Assembly (NCBI RefSeq): GCF_003386235.1
Contig: NZ_QRDZ01000009.1
Location: 1-64,000, forward strand
From: Cohnella phaseoli
GTDB lineage: Bacteria > Bacillota > Bacilli > Paenibacillales > Paenibacillaceae
Direction: 5' to 3'
Length of the DNA: 64,000 nt
In this document: in pieces, positions 1 through 9,622 of the stretch
Position numbering within the stretch: the stretch's first letter is position 1
Layout of the letters: the number at the start of each line of letters is the position of its first letter
Program-made: the position numbers and the translations under genes
Notes under the pieces: model-generated
The model's database searches: none
What the model was told of the DNA's origin: nothing
Seen by the model: the letters and a program-made list of their open reading frames with translations, nothing else

Positions 1-2
1 GA

Positions 3-209
3 ATACCATTTGATAACAATTTGGCCGAAAGAGACATTCGTATGTCCAAGGTGAAACAAAAGATTTCAGGTTGCTTTCGGACAGCGATTGGCGGAGAGCA
101 ATTTGCCCGCATTCGCGAGTTTATTTCTACACTGCTGAAACAATCCCTCCCTTTGCACGAATCCCTCGTTTCCGTTCTTCGCGGTCAGTTTCGGTTTAGG
201 GCTACGTAA
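3..209 (+). mobile_element. 3' end of an IS66-family transposase gene, cut by the window edge
   Basis: The reading frame is already open at the first base and starts with [13 protein letters not shown], followed by KISGCFRT and ARIREFIS. This is the conserved C-terminal block of IS66-type DDE transposases (TnpC). Only about the last 68 residues are inside the window, so it cannot be told whether the element is intact. The tail ends in an unusual RGQFRFRAT. The next 195 bp (210-404) hold no recognisable gene and could contain the right end of the element, but no terminal repeat could be identified. Confidence 0.7.
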
Positions 210-404
210 GTAGTAACGAGAAGAACGGCTTATTGCGCGGCATTCGCTTTTGCCCGTTTCGGCATTTTTGTCCGCGACTTCGCTTGAAATCCTCAGCCCG
301 CCCTACCTTAGGATTTGACGACATTCTCGTTCATTGGCATTGCTGCACGAGCGAACTTCAGGTAGACTAATATGTTAGAGACTTTCTGAAAATGAGGAGC
401 GCTT

Positions 405-1073
405 ATGAACGCCGCAACGTTAAGGCAAGTGCTGAATACGATAGCCGAGATGTTTCCGGATGCGCGCTGCGAGCTGAATCACCGCAATCCGTTCGAACTG
501 ACGATCGCGGTGCTGCTGTCTGCGCAGTGTACGGACGAAACGGTCAACAAAGTGACGGCTACGCTGTTCGAGAAGTACCGATCCCCGCACGATTACTTAT
601 CCGTTCCCCTGGAAGAATTGGAGAACGATATTCGCAGAATCGGGCTGTTTCGCAATAAGGCGGCCAATATCCAGAAGCTGTGCCGCATGGTTATCGACCT
701 GCATGGCGGGGATGTGCCGCGCACGCACGAGGAGCTGACGGCGCTGCCCGGAGTCGGCCGCAAGACGGCTAACGTCGTCATGTCCAACGCTTTCGATGTT
801 CCGGCAATCGCCGTGGATACCCACGTAGAGCGCGTATCCAAGCGTCTTGGCGTCGCCAAGCCCGACGACTCGGTGCTTGAGGTCGAGAAGAAGCTGATGC
901 GCAGAGTGCCGAGAGAGGAATGGACGATTACGCATCACCGGCTGATATTCTTCGGCCGCTATCACTGCAAGGCGCAAAATCCGAAATGCGAGGTTTGTCC
1001 GGTGTTGGAACATTGCAAGGAAGGCAAGGCACGAATGAAAGCCTCCTTGAAGAAGAGGAGCGTATCGAAGTGA
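405..1073 (+). CDS. nth: Endonuclease III (DNA glycosylase/AP lyase)
   Basis: Base-excision repair enzyme that removes oxidised pyrimidines and cleaves the abasic site; cytosolic. The 222 residues match the family length. The helix-hairpin-helix LPGVGRKTANVV carries the catalytic Lys120, and Asp138 sits in AVDTHVERV; both numbers coincide with the E. coli enzyme. The C-terminal 4Fe-4S loop has the C-x6-C-x2-C-x5-C spacing (CKAQNPKCEVCPVLEHC). The start is the ATG at 405 behind a GAGGAG-like site. Its stop overlaps the GTG of the dynamin gene, so the two are co-transcribed. Confidence 0.95.
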   Translation: MNAATLRQVLNTIAEMFPDARCELNHRNPFELTIAVLLSAQCTDETVNKVTATLFEKYRSPHDYLSVPLEELENDIRRIGLFRNKAANIQKLCRMVIDLHGGDVPRTHEELTALPGVGRKTANVVMSNAFDVPAIAVDTHVERVSKRLGVAKPDDSVLEVEKKLMRRVPREEWTITHHRLIFFGRYHCKAQNPKCEVCPVLEHCKEGKARMKASLKKRSVSK

Positions 1074-4000
1074 AGGCTATCGACCTCGACGCGCCGCCGT
1101 CCGGCGCGCCGTTATCAGCAGAACTTATTCAATTCCAGGAGGCGCTGCGGCAGATGTCCGTCAGATCGGCCGCCAACGGAGACGAAGTGCAGGCGGCCAA
1201 GCTGCAGGAGCTGGCCGGCAAGCTGGAAGGCGGGCGGCTGACCGTCGCCTTCTGCGGACATTTCTCCGCCGGGAAGTCCACGCTCGTCAATACGCTGTGC
1301 GGGGCGACGCTGCTGCCCGCCTCGCCGATTCCGACAAGCGCCAACGTCGTGACGGTCGTTAACGGCGAGCCGTTCGCGGAAACGGAATTCCGCGATTCGA
1401 AAGGCAATATTCACCCTGCTCGCACGATTGCGGTCGAGCAACTGCACGGCTTTGCGGTGGACGGGGAAGGCGTCACCTCGATTCGCGTATCCTACCCGAT
1501 TCCGCTGCTGGGCGATCGCATGGCGATCGTAGACACTCCAGGCGTCGATTCGACGGACGGCGCGCACCGCGCGGCGACCGAGTCCGCTCTTCATATGGCG
1601 GACGTCGTTTTTTTCGTGACCGATTATAACCATGTGCAGTCCGAGGTGAACTTCCGGTTTCTGCGCAGTTTGGCCCGCTGGGGCAAGCCGACGTATCTGA
1701 TCGTGAACCAGATCGACAAGCACAGGGAGGAGCAGCTTTCGTTCGCGGAGTTCCGGGATAGCTTAAGAGAGGCGTTGGCCAACTGGGATATCGAGCCGGC
1801 GGCTACGCTATTCCTGTCGCTGCGCGAGCCCGATCACCCGCTGTCGCAATGGAGTCAACTGCTGGAACTCATGGAACAGCTTCAGCCGCTTGCCGATCCG
1901 CTTATTCTGAGAAGCGTAACCCGTTCGGCCGTCTACTTGGCGGAGCAATACCGCGAGACGCTGCATGAGCGCAACCAGGAGAAAAGACAGCAGCTCCAGG
2001 AGCAATTGGGCGAAGACGGCGAGACGGAGCGGAGAGCGGCGCTCCGCGCCGAATGGGAGGCGGAACTGGCTCAATTAAGGTCGGCAGGCGATCTGCGCAA
2101 AGAACGCGTGCGGGTCGAAATGGACCGGTTGCTGGGCAACGCCAATCTGACGCCCGCCGAGACGCGCGAGAAAGCGCAGGCGGTGCTTGCGGCGATGCAG
2201 CCGGGATTTAAGGCCGGCTGGCTGGCCGGTGCGGCGAAAACCGAGGCGGAGAGAAACGCGAGACTAGGCAGGCTGACAGACGATTTCAACCGACAGGTGT
2301 CGGCGAACGTTACCGGGCACCTGAAGGAGCTGCTGCGTCGGGAAGCGGAGCAGAGCGGATTGGCCGGAGAGGAACTGGAGCGATCGCTGGACGACATCTT
2401 CCGCCCCGTACAGCCGGAATGGCTTCGCTCGCTCGTGAAGCCGGGCGCAGGCTCGGAAGGTCAGGCGACGCTGCACTATTCGGCGGAGATCAGCACCGAG
2501 CTGAAGTCGCTGTATCGCAAGGCGGCGTTCCAATGGATCGACGAGCTGCAGGAGAGAGAGCGTCCCGCATTGGAGGAGCAGACAAAGGAAGTCGGCGCCA
2601 AGCTGTCTAAGCTTGCGGAGGCGGATCGCATTGCGGGAAGGATCGACGAGTTGGAGCGCGAGGAACGCGAAGAGGAGCGACAGCTATTGGCTATGCTGCC
2701 GGAGGATGGGAGCAACAGCGGGCTGAGACTTCCTGCTCCGGTGGGCATTTCAAGCGACCGACTGGAGGAATTGGCGAGCGAAGCGGCGGCAGGGCTGAAT
2801 ACGGCAGGAGATCCGGACGGAAGCGCAGAAGCCTCCGACGACTTGCCTTTTGAGGAGCAGCCGGAGGTCGCCGACGCTCAGCCGACCCGTCTGGGCGCGC
2901 CGCAGGGAGCTGCGGAGATGCTGGAGCGCTCTGCCGCGCTGTTGGGCAACATCGCCGCGCTGCGAGGCGTGGCGGACGGTCTGTACGCCAAGGCGGCTCG
3001 ATTCCGCGACAAGAGCTTTACGATCGCGCTGTTCGGCGCGTTCAGCGCGGGCAAATCGTCGTTCGCCAACGCGCTCGTCGGCAAGCCGGCTTTGCCGGTC
3101 TCGCCGAATCCGACGACGGCGACGATCAACCGGATTGTCGCTCCGACAGAGGAGCATCCGGACGGCACGGCGCTCGTCACGATGAAGACGCCGGAGGAGT
3201 TCGCCGAAGATATCCGTCATTCGCTGGGGCGGATCGGCATCGCCAAGGAGAAGCTGGAGGCGGCGGGTGCGGATGTGGCGAAGCTGCTGGCGTTGAAGGA
3301 CCCTGTCGCTGCGGCGGATCTGCATCCTCGCGGACGTCCGCATTTGGCGTTCCTGACGGCTGCGGCCAAGGGATGGGGCGAGTTCGGTTCGCTGCTCGGA
3401 CAGAAGCTGACGGCAGGCGGAGAGGAGTACCGGAGGTTCGCCGCCGACGAGCAGGCTTCCTGCTTCGTCGCATCGATCGATCTGTACGTCGATTCTCCGA
3501 TTACGCGCAGCGGCGCGGTGCTTGTCGATACGCCGGGGGCGGATTCGATCAACGCCCGGCATACGGGCGTTGCCTTCCAATATATCAAGAACGCGGACGC
3601 GGTCCTGTTCGTGACGTATTACAATCACGCCTTCACGGAGGCGGACCGCGAATTTCTCAATCAGCTCGGCAGCGTCAAGGACGTGTTCGAGCTGGATAAA
3701 ATGTTTTTCGTCATCAATGCCGCCGACCTTGCTTCGTCCGATACGGAGCTTGAAGCCGTCAAGGAGCACGTTGGAAATCAGCTGCTAAAGCACGGTATCC
3801 GCAAGCCGCGATTGTTCGGCGTCTCCAGTCTGAACGGATTGCAGGCGAAGCAGTCGCGCAGCCGCGCGGCGCTGGAAGCTTCCGGGCTGGCCGAATTCGA
3901 GGGCGCTTTCCGCCGTTTCTCCGAGGAGGAGCTAGGCGGCTTGGCGCTGGCGTCGGCCAATAAGGAGCTGGACCGCGTCGACAAGCTGCTGGACAGCTGG

Positions 4001-4789
4001 CTGCAATCGGCCAACGCCGACGCCGCGACCCGCGAAGCGAAGGCGAAGCGGTTGACGGCGCAGGCGGAGCGCTGGCGCGCCGAGGGCGGAGATTCCGTTC
4101 CCGCGGCGGCAGTGCAGCCGCTCAGTCAGGAAGTGGGGGAGCAGCTGTACCATTTGCGTCAGCGGCTGAAATTCCGCTTCAAGGAGCATTTCCAGACGGC
4201 GTTCCACCCGTCCATTTTGCAGGACGACGGACGAGATCTCAAAAAGCTGCTGCAATCGTGCGGCGAAGATTTGAAGCGATCGTTGACAGAGGATCTGCTG
4301 CAGGAGCTGAGGGCGGCGGGACTCCGGCTCGAAGGGACGATCGGCGCGCTTGCGGACAAGACGCTCGGCTCGCTGTCCGGACTTGCGGAGATGGAGCGCG
4401 AAGGCTTTGCTCCGGAGCCGGCAGGCAAGCCGGCATTGGAGCTGCCGCTTCCCGAGCCTTTCGCCGCAGGCCCGAATTTCGAGGTCAGACAGCTGTGGAA
4501 TGCGTTCCGCTCTCCGAAGCATTTCTTCGAGCAGGAAGGCGCTGCGGAGCTGCGGAGCGACCTGGAAGGCACACTGTTGGGGACGATCGACGAGGTGCTT
4601 GAGGCGTTGAAGCGGCAATGGGAGCAATCGACGGAGCAGGCGCTACAGCAAACCGTTCGCGCGGCCGCTTTGGCGTGGTCCGAACAGCTTGCGGCTTTTG
4701 CGCTCAGCATGAGCGAGGCGCTTCGCCAACCGGGCGAAGAACGTTATTTGCAGGATTTGCGGGAGCAGTGGCAGAAAATCAGGCAGTAA
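1070..4789 (+). CDS. dynA: Double dynamin-like GTPase (DynA/YpbR type)
   Basis: Large GTPase of 1239 residues made of two dynamin modules in one chain, as in Bacillus DynA, which tethers and fuses membranes and protects against envelope stress. Module 1 has the P-loop GHFSAGKST (about residue 61), DTPGVDS (about 153) and NQID (about 212). Module 2 has GAFSAGKSS (about 656), DTPGADS (about 820) and NAAD (about 882). Long Glu/Arg/Leu-rich helical stretches follow each GTPase. The frame is open further upstream, but I chose GTG 1070: it overlaps the nth stop (GTGA) and has GAGGAG 9 nt upstream. A terminator follows. The function is inferred from the family. Confidence 0.9.
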   Translation: MKAIDLDAPPSGAPLSAELIQFQEALRQMSVRSAANGDEVQAAKLQELAGKLEGGRLTVAFCGHFSAGKSTLVNTLCGATLLPASPIPTSANVVTVVNGEPFAETEFRDSKGNIHPARTIAVEQLHGFAVDGEGVTSIRVSYPIPLLGDRMAIVDTPGVDSTDGAHRAATESALHMADVVFFVTDYNHVQSEVNFRFLRSLARWGKPTYLIVNQIDKHREEQLSFAEFRDSLREALANWDIEPAATLFLSLREPDHPLSQWSQLLELMEQLQPLADPLILRSVTRSAVYLAEQYRETLHERNQEKRQQLQEQLGEDGETERRAALRAEWEAELAQLRSAGDLRKERVRVEMDRLLGNANLTPAETREKAQAVLAAMQPGFKAGWLAGAAKTEAERNARLGRLTDDFNRQVSANVTGHLKELLRREAEQSGLAGEELERSLDDIFRPVQPEWLRSLVKPGAGSEGQATLHYSAEISTELKSLYRKAAFQWIDELQERERPALEEQTKEVGAKLSKLAEADRIAGRIDELEREEREEERQLLAMLPEDGSNSGLRLPAPVGISSDRLEELASEAAAGLNTAGDPDGSAEASDDLPFEEQPEVADAQPTRLGAPQGAAEMLERSAALLGNIAALRGVADGLYAKAARFRDKSFTIALFGAFSAGKSSFANALVGKPALPVSPNPTTATINRIVAPTEEHPDGTALVTMKTPEEFAEDIRHSLGRIGIAKEKLEAAGADVAKLLALKDPVAAADLHPRGRPHLAFLTAAAKGWGEFGSLLGQKLTAGGEEYRRFAADEQASCFVASIDLYVDSPITRSGAVLVDTPGADSINARHTGVAFQYIKNADAVLFVTYYNHAFTEADREFLNQLGSVKDVFELDKMFFVINAADLASSDTELEAVKEHVGNQLLKHGIRKPRLFGVSSLNGLQAKQSRSRAALEASGLAEFEGAFRRFSEEELGGLALASANKELDRVDKLLDSWLQSANADAATREAKAKRLTAQAERWRAEGGDSVPAAAVQPLSQEVGEQLYHLRQRLKFRFKEHFQTAFHPSILQDDGRDLKKLLQSCGEDLKRSLTEDLLQELRAAGLRLEGTIGALADKTLGSLSGLAEMEREGFAPEPAGKPALELPLPEPFAAGPNFEVRQLWNAFRSPKHFFEQEGAAELRSDLEGTLLGTIDEVLEALKRQWEQSTEQALQQTVRAAALAWSEQLAAFALSMSEALRQPGEERYLQDLREQWQKIRQ

Positions 4790-4800
4790 CGGGTAGAATC

Positions 4801-4843
4801 GGCCCTTTTTCATCTTTTCGGAGATGGAAAGGGGCCTTTTCTT
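4801..4843 (+). terminator. Rho-independent terminator after dynA
   Basis: GGCCC...CATC pairs with GATG...GGGGCC around a short loop, and a T-rich tract follows. Confidence 0.8.
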
Positions 4844-5048
4844 TGCTTGCCTGCGTTTTCCTTTGTTTAATGGACCAACAAGGGGAAGTAGGGTATGAAA
4901 AGCGACCATATCGAAGATATCCGGTGATTATCCGTTAATGACTGCGGCAGTTTCCTTCGTAAGCGCGAATAGCGCGAAATAACGCTGTTGCCGGGGGTGG
5001 GGGATTCGGCTAAACTGCCGTAGAAAGCAGCGAGGAGGGGAACCATTT

Positions 5049-6848
5049 TTGGATATTTTTCGCGCATTAAAGGCCTATTATTGGAAAGACAAAGGCTTCC
5101 TGTGGGGATCGATAGCCGGACTTGCGATCGCGACAGCGCTAGGACTGATTTATCCCCTGCTGCTCAGGACGCTCATCGACGATATGATCGTTCCTGGTAA
5201 ATTCGAAGGCGTGCTTGGGCTCACGCTGACGGCGGTAGGGATCATTTTCGTCAAAGCCGCATTCCAGTATGTACACGGTTTCAGCGGAGGACGGCTCGGC
5301 AACCGCATTGCGTATCGGCTGCGCAACGCCTGCTATGAGAAGCTGCAGCAGTTATCCTTTTCCTACTATGATACGGCCAGAACGGGCGACCTGATGTCGC
5401 GGCTTACGGCCGATATCGAAGGCGTGAGGATGTTTATCGGCTTCGGCTTTGCGCAATTGCTCAATACGGCGCTGCTCATCGTATTCGGGTTTGGCATGAT
5501 GTTTTTTATCGACTGGCCGCTTACGGTGCTCATTCTCGTCTTTATCCCGGTGCTCGGCTTCGTGGCGATTCTTTTCGAGCAGGCCATCCATCCGGTGTTC
5601 CGTTCGATTCGGTCCGCGGTGGGCCGTCTGACGACTCGGGTGCAGGAAAACATTACCGGAGTCAGAACGGTCAAATCGTTTGCTCGGGAGCCCTTTGAGA
5701 TTAACAAGTTCGTTAAAGAAAATATAGATTATCGGGACAATCATCTCACGCTCGCGGAAGTATGGGCGAAGTATTTTCCCATGATGGAGTTTATTGCCAA
5801 CCTCAGCGTCGTCACGCTGCTGCTAGCAGGCGGCTGGCGCGTAATCGTCGGCACGATGACGCTGGGCGAACTGATCGCGATTACGGGAATGCTCGGTTTC
5901 ATCGTGGCGCCGCTCTGGACGCTTGGCTTCCAGATTAACGGCTATACGCAGTCCAAAGCGTCCGGCGAACGGCTGCTCGAGCTGCTGTATCAGCCGATCG
6001 CGGTCAAAAACCGCGAGCAAAGCCTTGTGCTGGACGATGCGGAGGTCAAGGGAAGTATCCGCTTCAACGACGTCAGCTTCCGCTATACGAACCGCGACGA
6101 TCTGCCTTCCGCTCTGCTGGGGCTAGAGCTCGACGCGCCGGCCGGAACTGTCGTCGGCCTCCTTGGAGGAACCGGGTCGGGCAAATCGACGGCCGTCGGC
6201 TTGCTGCTTAGAGCTTACGATGCGGGCGAAGGCACGATTACGCTGGACGGCGTAGATATTCGCCATATCGAGCTGGACAGCTTGCGCAGGCAGATCGGCA
6301 TTGTGTTCCAGGAATCGTTCCTGTTCTCGACGACGATCAAGGAAAACATCAGCTACGGGCGACCGGACGCAACGATGGAGGAGATCGAGGAGGCGGCGCG
6401 CTACGCGCAGGCCGACGGCTTCATCCGCGAGCTTCCGCTTGGCTACGATACGATTGTCGGCGAACGGGGCATGGGCTTGTCGGGCGGACAGAAGCAGCGG
6501 ATCGCCATCGCTCGGGCGCTGCTGAACAAGCCGAAAGTTTTAATTCTCGACGATGCCACAAGCGCACTCGACATGGAGACGGAACACGAGATTCAGACCG
6601 CGATTCGCAAAGTCATGGCCGGCAGAACCGTGTTTATGATCGCGCACCGGATTTCGACTTTACGCCATGCCAACGAAATTATCGTGCTGGATCGCGGCCA
6701 TACGATTCAACGGGGAACGCACGATAAGCTCGTTCGCCAGCCGGGGCTCTATCGCGAGACGTACCGGATTCAATATGCCGATCGCCCGGATGAGCTGGAT
6801 TACGCAGCGGATGCGGACGACTCGGGGGAAAGGCGGGTGTCGGGATGA
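5049..6848 (+). CDS. ABC exporter half-transporter with degenerate Walker B (heterodimer subunit 1)
   Basis: A 599-residue half-transporter: six membrane helices (about 1-310), then an ATPase domain with Walker A GGTGSGKST, signature LSGGQKQR and H-loop AHRIST. Walker B reads LILDDATSALD, so the catalytic glutamate is replaced by aspartate. That is the hallmark of the degenerate-site subunit of heterodimeric exporters such as BmrCD, YfiBC and TM287/288. The start is TTG 5049 with GAGGAGGGG 8 nt upstream. The stop overlaps the start of the partner gene by 4 bp. The role is export of drugs or lipids; the substrate is not predictable. Confidence 0.93.
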   Translation: MDIFRALKAYYWKDKGFLWGSIAGLAIATALGLIYPLLLRTLIDDMIVPGKFEGVLGLTLTAVGIIFVKAAFQYVHGFSGGRLGNRIAYRLRNACYEKLQQLSFSYYDTARTGDLMSRLTADIEGVRMFIGFGFAQLLNTALLIVFGFGMMFFIDWPLTVLILVFIPVLGFVAILFEQAIHPVFRSIRSAVGRLTTRVQENITGVRTVKSFAREPFEINKFVKENIDYRDNHLTLAEVWAKYFPMMEFIANLSVVTLLLAGGWRVIVGTMTLGELIAITGMLGFIVAPLWTLGFQINGYTQSKASGERLLELLYQPIAVKNREQSLVLDDAEVKGSIRFNDVSFRYTNRDDLPSALLGLELDAPAGTVVGLLGGTGSGKSTAVGLLLRAYDAGEGTITLDGVDIRHIELDSLRRQIGIVFQESFLFSTTIKENISYGRPDATMEEIEEAARYAQADGFIRELPLGYDTIVGERGMGLSGGQKQRIAIARALLNKPKVLILDDATSALDMETEHEIQTAIRKVMAGRTVFMIAHRISTLRHANEIIVLDRGHTIQRGTHDKLVRQPGLYRETYRIQYADRPDELDYAADADDSGERRVSG

Positions 6849-8644
6849 GTCGCCAATTCATATACCAGGACGACGAACTGATCGAGAAGCCGTTTAACTG
6901 GAAGCAGATGGCCCGGCTGATTACGTATGTGAAGCCTTACAAGGCCGAGGTCGGCAAAGTTATAATCGTGATGCTCGTGTTCGGGATGCTCTCGAAGCTG
7001 GCGATCCCGTATCTGACAATGCTGGCGATCGACAAGGCGATTTTCCCGAAGGGAAGCGAGGGCAATCTTACTTTGCTGTTGACGCTTTCCGCCGCGATGC
7101 TAGTGCTGTACATCACGCGCTGGTGGGCGCAAAATTATACGATTCGTCGCACGAACGAGATCGGGCAGAAGGTTATTTTTGACTTGCGGGCTGCTTTGTT
7201 TAAGCACATTCAATCGCTGTCGTTCCGCTTCTTCGACAAGCGCCCGGCGGGCTCCGTGCTCGTCCGGGTCACGAACGACGTTAATTCGCTGCAGGATATG
7301 TTCACGAACGGGGTCGTTAACACAGCGATCGACATCGTGCAGCTGATCGGCATTACGATTATTCTGCTCTTCATCGAGCCGAAGCTGGCGCTGGCCGTCA
7401 TTGTAACCGTTCCGCTCATGTTCTTCGTCTCGACGACGCTGCGCAAAAAAATCCGCATGGCTTGGCAGGTCGTCCGCATCAAGCAGTCGCGCATCAACGC
7501 GCATCTGAACGAGAGCATCCAGGGCATTCGCGTGACACAGGCGTTCGCTCAGGAGAAGGAGAACATCGGCTTTTTCGACGGGATGAACTCCAGCAACATT
7601 CGCTCGTGGAACCGGGCGTCGGCGCTGAACCAACTGTTCGGACCGCTGATCGAAGTGACGTCGGCGATCGGCACGCTCATTCTGCTGTTGTACGGCACGT
7701 ATCTCATTCAATCCGAAGCGATGACCGTCGGCGTTCTCTTCGCGTTCATCACCTACGTCGGCAGCTTCTGGGAGCCGATTACGCGTCTGGGCAACATGTA
7801 TTCGCAAATGCTGATCTCGATGTCCTCGGCCGAGCGCATTTTCGAGTTTATGGACGAACGGCCGGCCGTTCCGGAAAAGGAAGACGCCAAACCGATCTCC
7901 GAGCTGCAGGGCCGCGTCAAGCTTGAAAACGTTACGTTCGGCTACGAGAGCGACCGTCCGGCGCTTAAGGGCATTAACCTCGACGTGGAGGCGGGGCTAT
8001 CGGTGGCGCTCGTCGGTCATACCGGCTCGGGCAAGAGCACGATCGTCAACCTGATCTGCCGCTTCTATGATACGGTGGAAGGCCGCGTGCTGATCGACGG
8101 TCAAGACGTCCGAGACGTGACGATCGACAGCCTGCGCTCGCAGATCGGCATCGTGCTTCAGGATACGTTTATTTTCTCGGGCACCATCCGTGAAAACATT
8201 CGTTACGGACGTCCCGACGCTACGGATGCGGAGATCGAAGCGGCGGCCCGCGCTGTGCGGGCGCACGATTTTATCGTCGACCTGCCGAGCGGCTACGACA
8301 CCGAGGTTGAGGAGCGGGGCAACGCGCTTTCCGTCGGGCAACGGCAGCTGCTCAGCTTCGCCAGGGCGCTGCTCGCCGATCCGCGCATTCTCGTGCTGGA
8401 CGAAGCGACGGCCAGCATCGATACGGAGACGGAGCTGCGCATTCAGGAAGCGTTGTCGACGCTGCTGCAAGGACGCACCTCGTTTATCGTCGCGCACCGT
8501 CTGTCCACGATCCGTCATGCCGACTGCATCGTCGTGCTGGACCACGGAGAAATTATGGAGATGGGCAACCACGACGAGCTAATGAAGCGGCCCGGCCATT
8601 ATCGCAGTCTGGTCGAAGCGCAGTACCGTTTTTTGTCCGCATAA
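6845..8644 (+). CDS. ABC exporter half-transporter with canonical Walker B (heterodimer subunit 2)
   Basis: Partner of the preceding gene, also 599 residues, and translationally coupled to it (ATGA overlap). An N-terminal six-helix membrane domain is followed by an ATPase domain with Walker A GHTGSGKST, intact Walker B LVLDEATASID and H-loop AHRLST. Its signature is LSVGQRQL instead of LSGGQ. A degraded signature here and a degraded Walker B in the partner would meet in the same ATP site. The pair therefore has one consensus and one degenerate catalytic site, as in known heterodimeric multidrug exporters. Confidence 0.93.
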   Translation: MSRQFIYQDDELIEKPFNWKQMARLITYVKPYKAEVGKVIIVMLVFGMLSKLAIPYLTMLAIDKAIFPKGSEGNLTLLLTLSAAMLVLYITRWWAQNYTIRRTNEIGQKVIFDLRAALFKHIQSLSFRFFDKRPAGSVLVRVTNDVNSLQDMFTNGVVNTAIDIVQLIGITIILLFIEPKLALAVIVTVPLMFFVSTTLRKKIRMAWQVVRIKQSRINAHLNESIQGIRVTQAFAQEKENIGFFDGMNSSNIRSWNRASALNQLFGPLIEVTSAIGTLILLLYGTYLIQSEAMTVGVLFAFITYVGSFWEPITRLGNMYSQMLISMSSAERIFEFMDERPAVPEKEDAKPISELQGRVKLENVTFGYESDRPALKGINLDVEAGLSVALVGHTGSGKSTIVNLICRFYDTVEGRVLIDGQDVRDVTIDSLRSQIGIVLQDTFIFSGTIRENIRYGRPDATDAEIEAAARAVRAHDFIVDLPSGYDTEVEERGNALSVGQRQLLSFARALLADPRILVLDEATASIDTETELRIQEALSTLLQGRTSFIVAHRLSTIRHADCIVVLDHGEIMEMGNHDELMKRPGHYRSLVEAQYRFLSA

Positions 8645-8657
8645 TCGAGTTCATGTG

Positions 8658-8698
8658 CCGGCCTGTGGGCGCCGAGAGGCGTCGTCAGGCCGGTTTTT
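8658..8698 (+). terminator. Terminator after the ABC exporter pair
   Basis: CCGGCCTG pairs with CAGGCCGG and is followed directly by TTTTT. Confidence 0.85.
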
Positions 8699-8780
8699 CA
8701 ATTTTTTTTCGGCCAACGGATTTGTAAAATGCGGCAATAACCGTTATCGTTAAAATCATCGAGGATCGGGAGGGAATCGG

Positions 8781-9599
8781 ATGAAATCGTCTTCCATGCT
8801 ATGGAGAACGCTTGGCATCGTGTCGCTTGTTTGCTTGTTGACTCTGTTGACAGGGTTCGGATGGGCGCTTAAGGACAGCTGGTTTCCGAAGGAGGGAATG
8901 GCGCTTCCCGAAGCGGCGGCGCCGGAGACGGCGGTCGGAGGCAAATGGAGCGAGAAAAGCGAGCTGTACGTAACTGCTCTGGGAGATTCGTTAACGAAGG
9001 GAACGGGCGATACGACGGGGGAAGGCTATGTGGCGCGCACGATCGCTTCGCTTTCCAAGAGAATGGACAAGCCGGTTTATCTGGTCAACAATATGGCCGT
9101 CAACGGGATGAGAGCCGATCAATTGTCCGGCAGGCTGGACGACAAAGGCTTCATTAACGCGGTCGGACGGGCGGATATTGTGCTGCTGACGATCGGGGGC
9201 AACGACCTGTTTCAGGTCGCCCAGGGCGGCGGCTCGCTGGCGCAAGGAGGCGACTTGTCGCCGGAGGCGCTGCAGGAGCGGCTGCCGGACGTGAAACCGC
9301 GGCTGAAGGAAGTGTTCGACAAAGTCAGAGCCGTTAATCCGGTCGCTCGCATCGTCTACGTTGGGCTTTACAACGCCTTCTATGACGTGCCGCAGATGCG
9401 GGGGGCCGCCAGCGAGACGATCGCCGACTGGAACGGCTACGCTTACGAGCTGGCGCTGGCGGACGGCAACGCGACGGTCGTTCCGACGTACGATCTGTTC
9501 GAGTTTAATCTGAAGGACTATTTGTCTTCGGATCACTTTCACCCGAACGCGCTCGGGTACGAACGGATCGCCGGAAGAGTCGTTGATGCGCTGCAATAA
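8781..9599 (+). CDS. Secreted or membrane-anchored SGNH/GDSL hydrolase
   Basis: Predicted esterase or lipase of 272 residues. One N-terminal membrane segment (about 9-30) acts as a signal or anchor, so the enzyme works outside the membrane. Block I is GDSLTKG with the nucleophile Ser, block III is GGND (oxyanion Asn), and block V is DHFHPN with the Asp/His pair; all four SGNH elements are present. A site resembling GGGAGGG precedes the ATG. The ABC-2 transporter genes start only a few bases downstream, suggesting co-transcription. The natural substrate (lipid, peptidoglycan acetyl group or other ester) cannot be told. Confidence 0.88.
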   Translation: MKSSSMLWRTLGIVSLVCLLTLLTGFGWALKDSWFPKEGMALPEAAAPETAVGGKWSEKSELYVTALGDSLTKGTGDTTGEGYVARTIASLSKRMDKPVYLVNNMAVNGMRADQLSGRLDDKGFINAVGRADIVLLTIGGNDLFQVAQGGGSLAQGGDLSPEALQERLPDVKPRLKEVFDKVRAVNPVARIVYVGLYNAFYDVPQMRGAASETIADWNGYAYELALADGNATVVPTYDLFEFNLKDYLSSDHFHPNALGYERIAGRVVDALQ

Positions 9600-9622
9600 C
9601 TCGGATGAAGGGGGGCACGGCT

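Noticed and set aside
2750..3769. A 339-codon open frame on the minus strand inside dynA
   Set aside because: It is a shadow of the GC-rich dynamin gene: Arg-rich low-quality sequence with no ribosome binding site, and the plus-strand frame has clear GTPase motifs.
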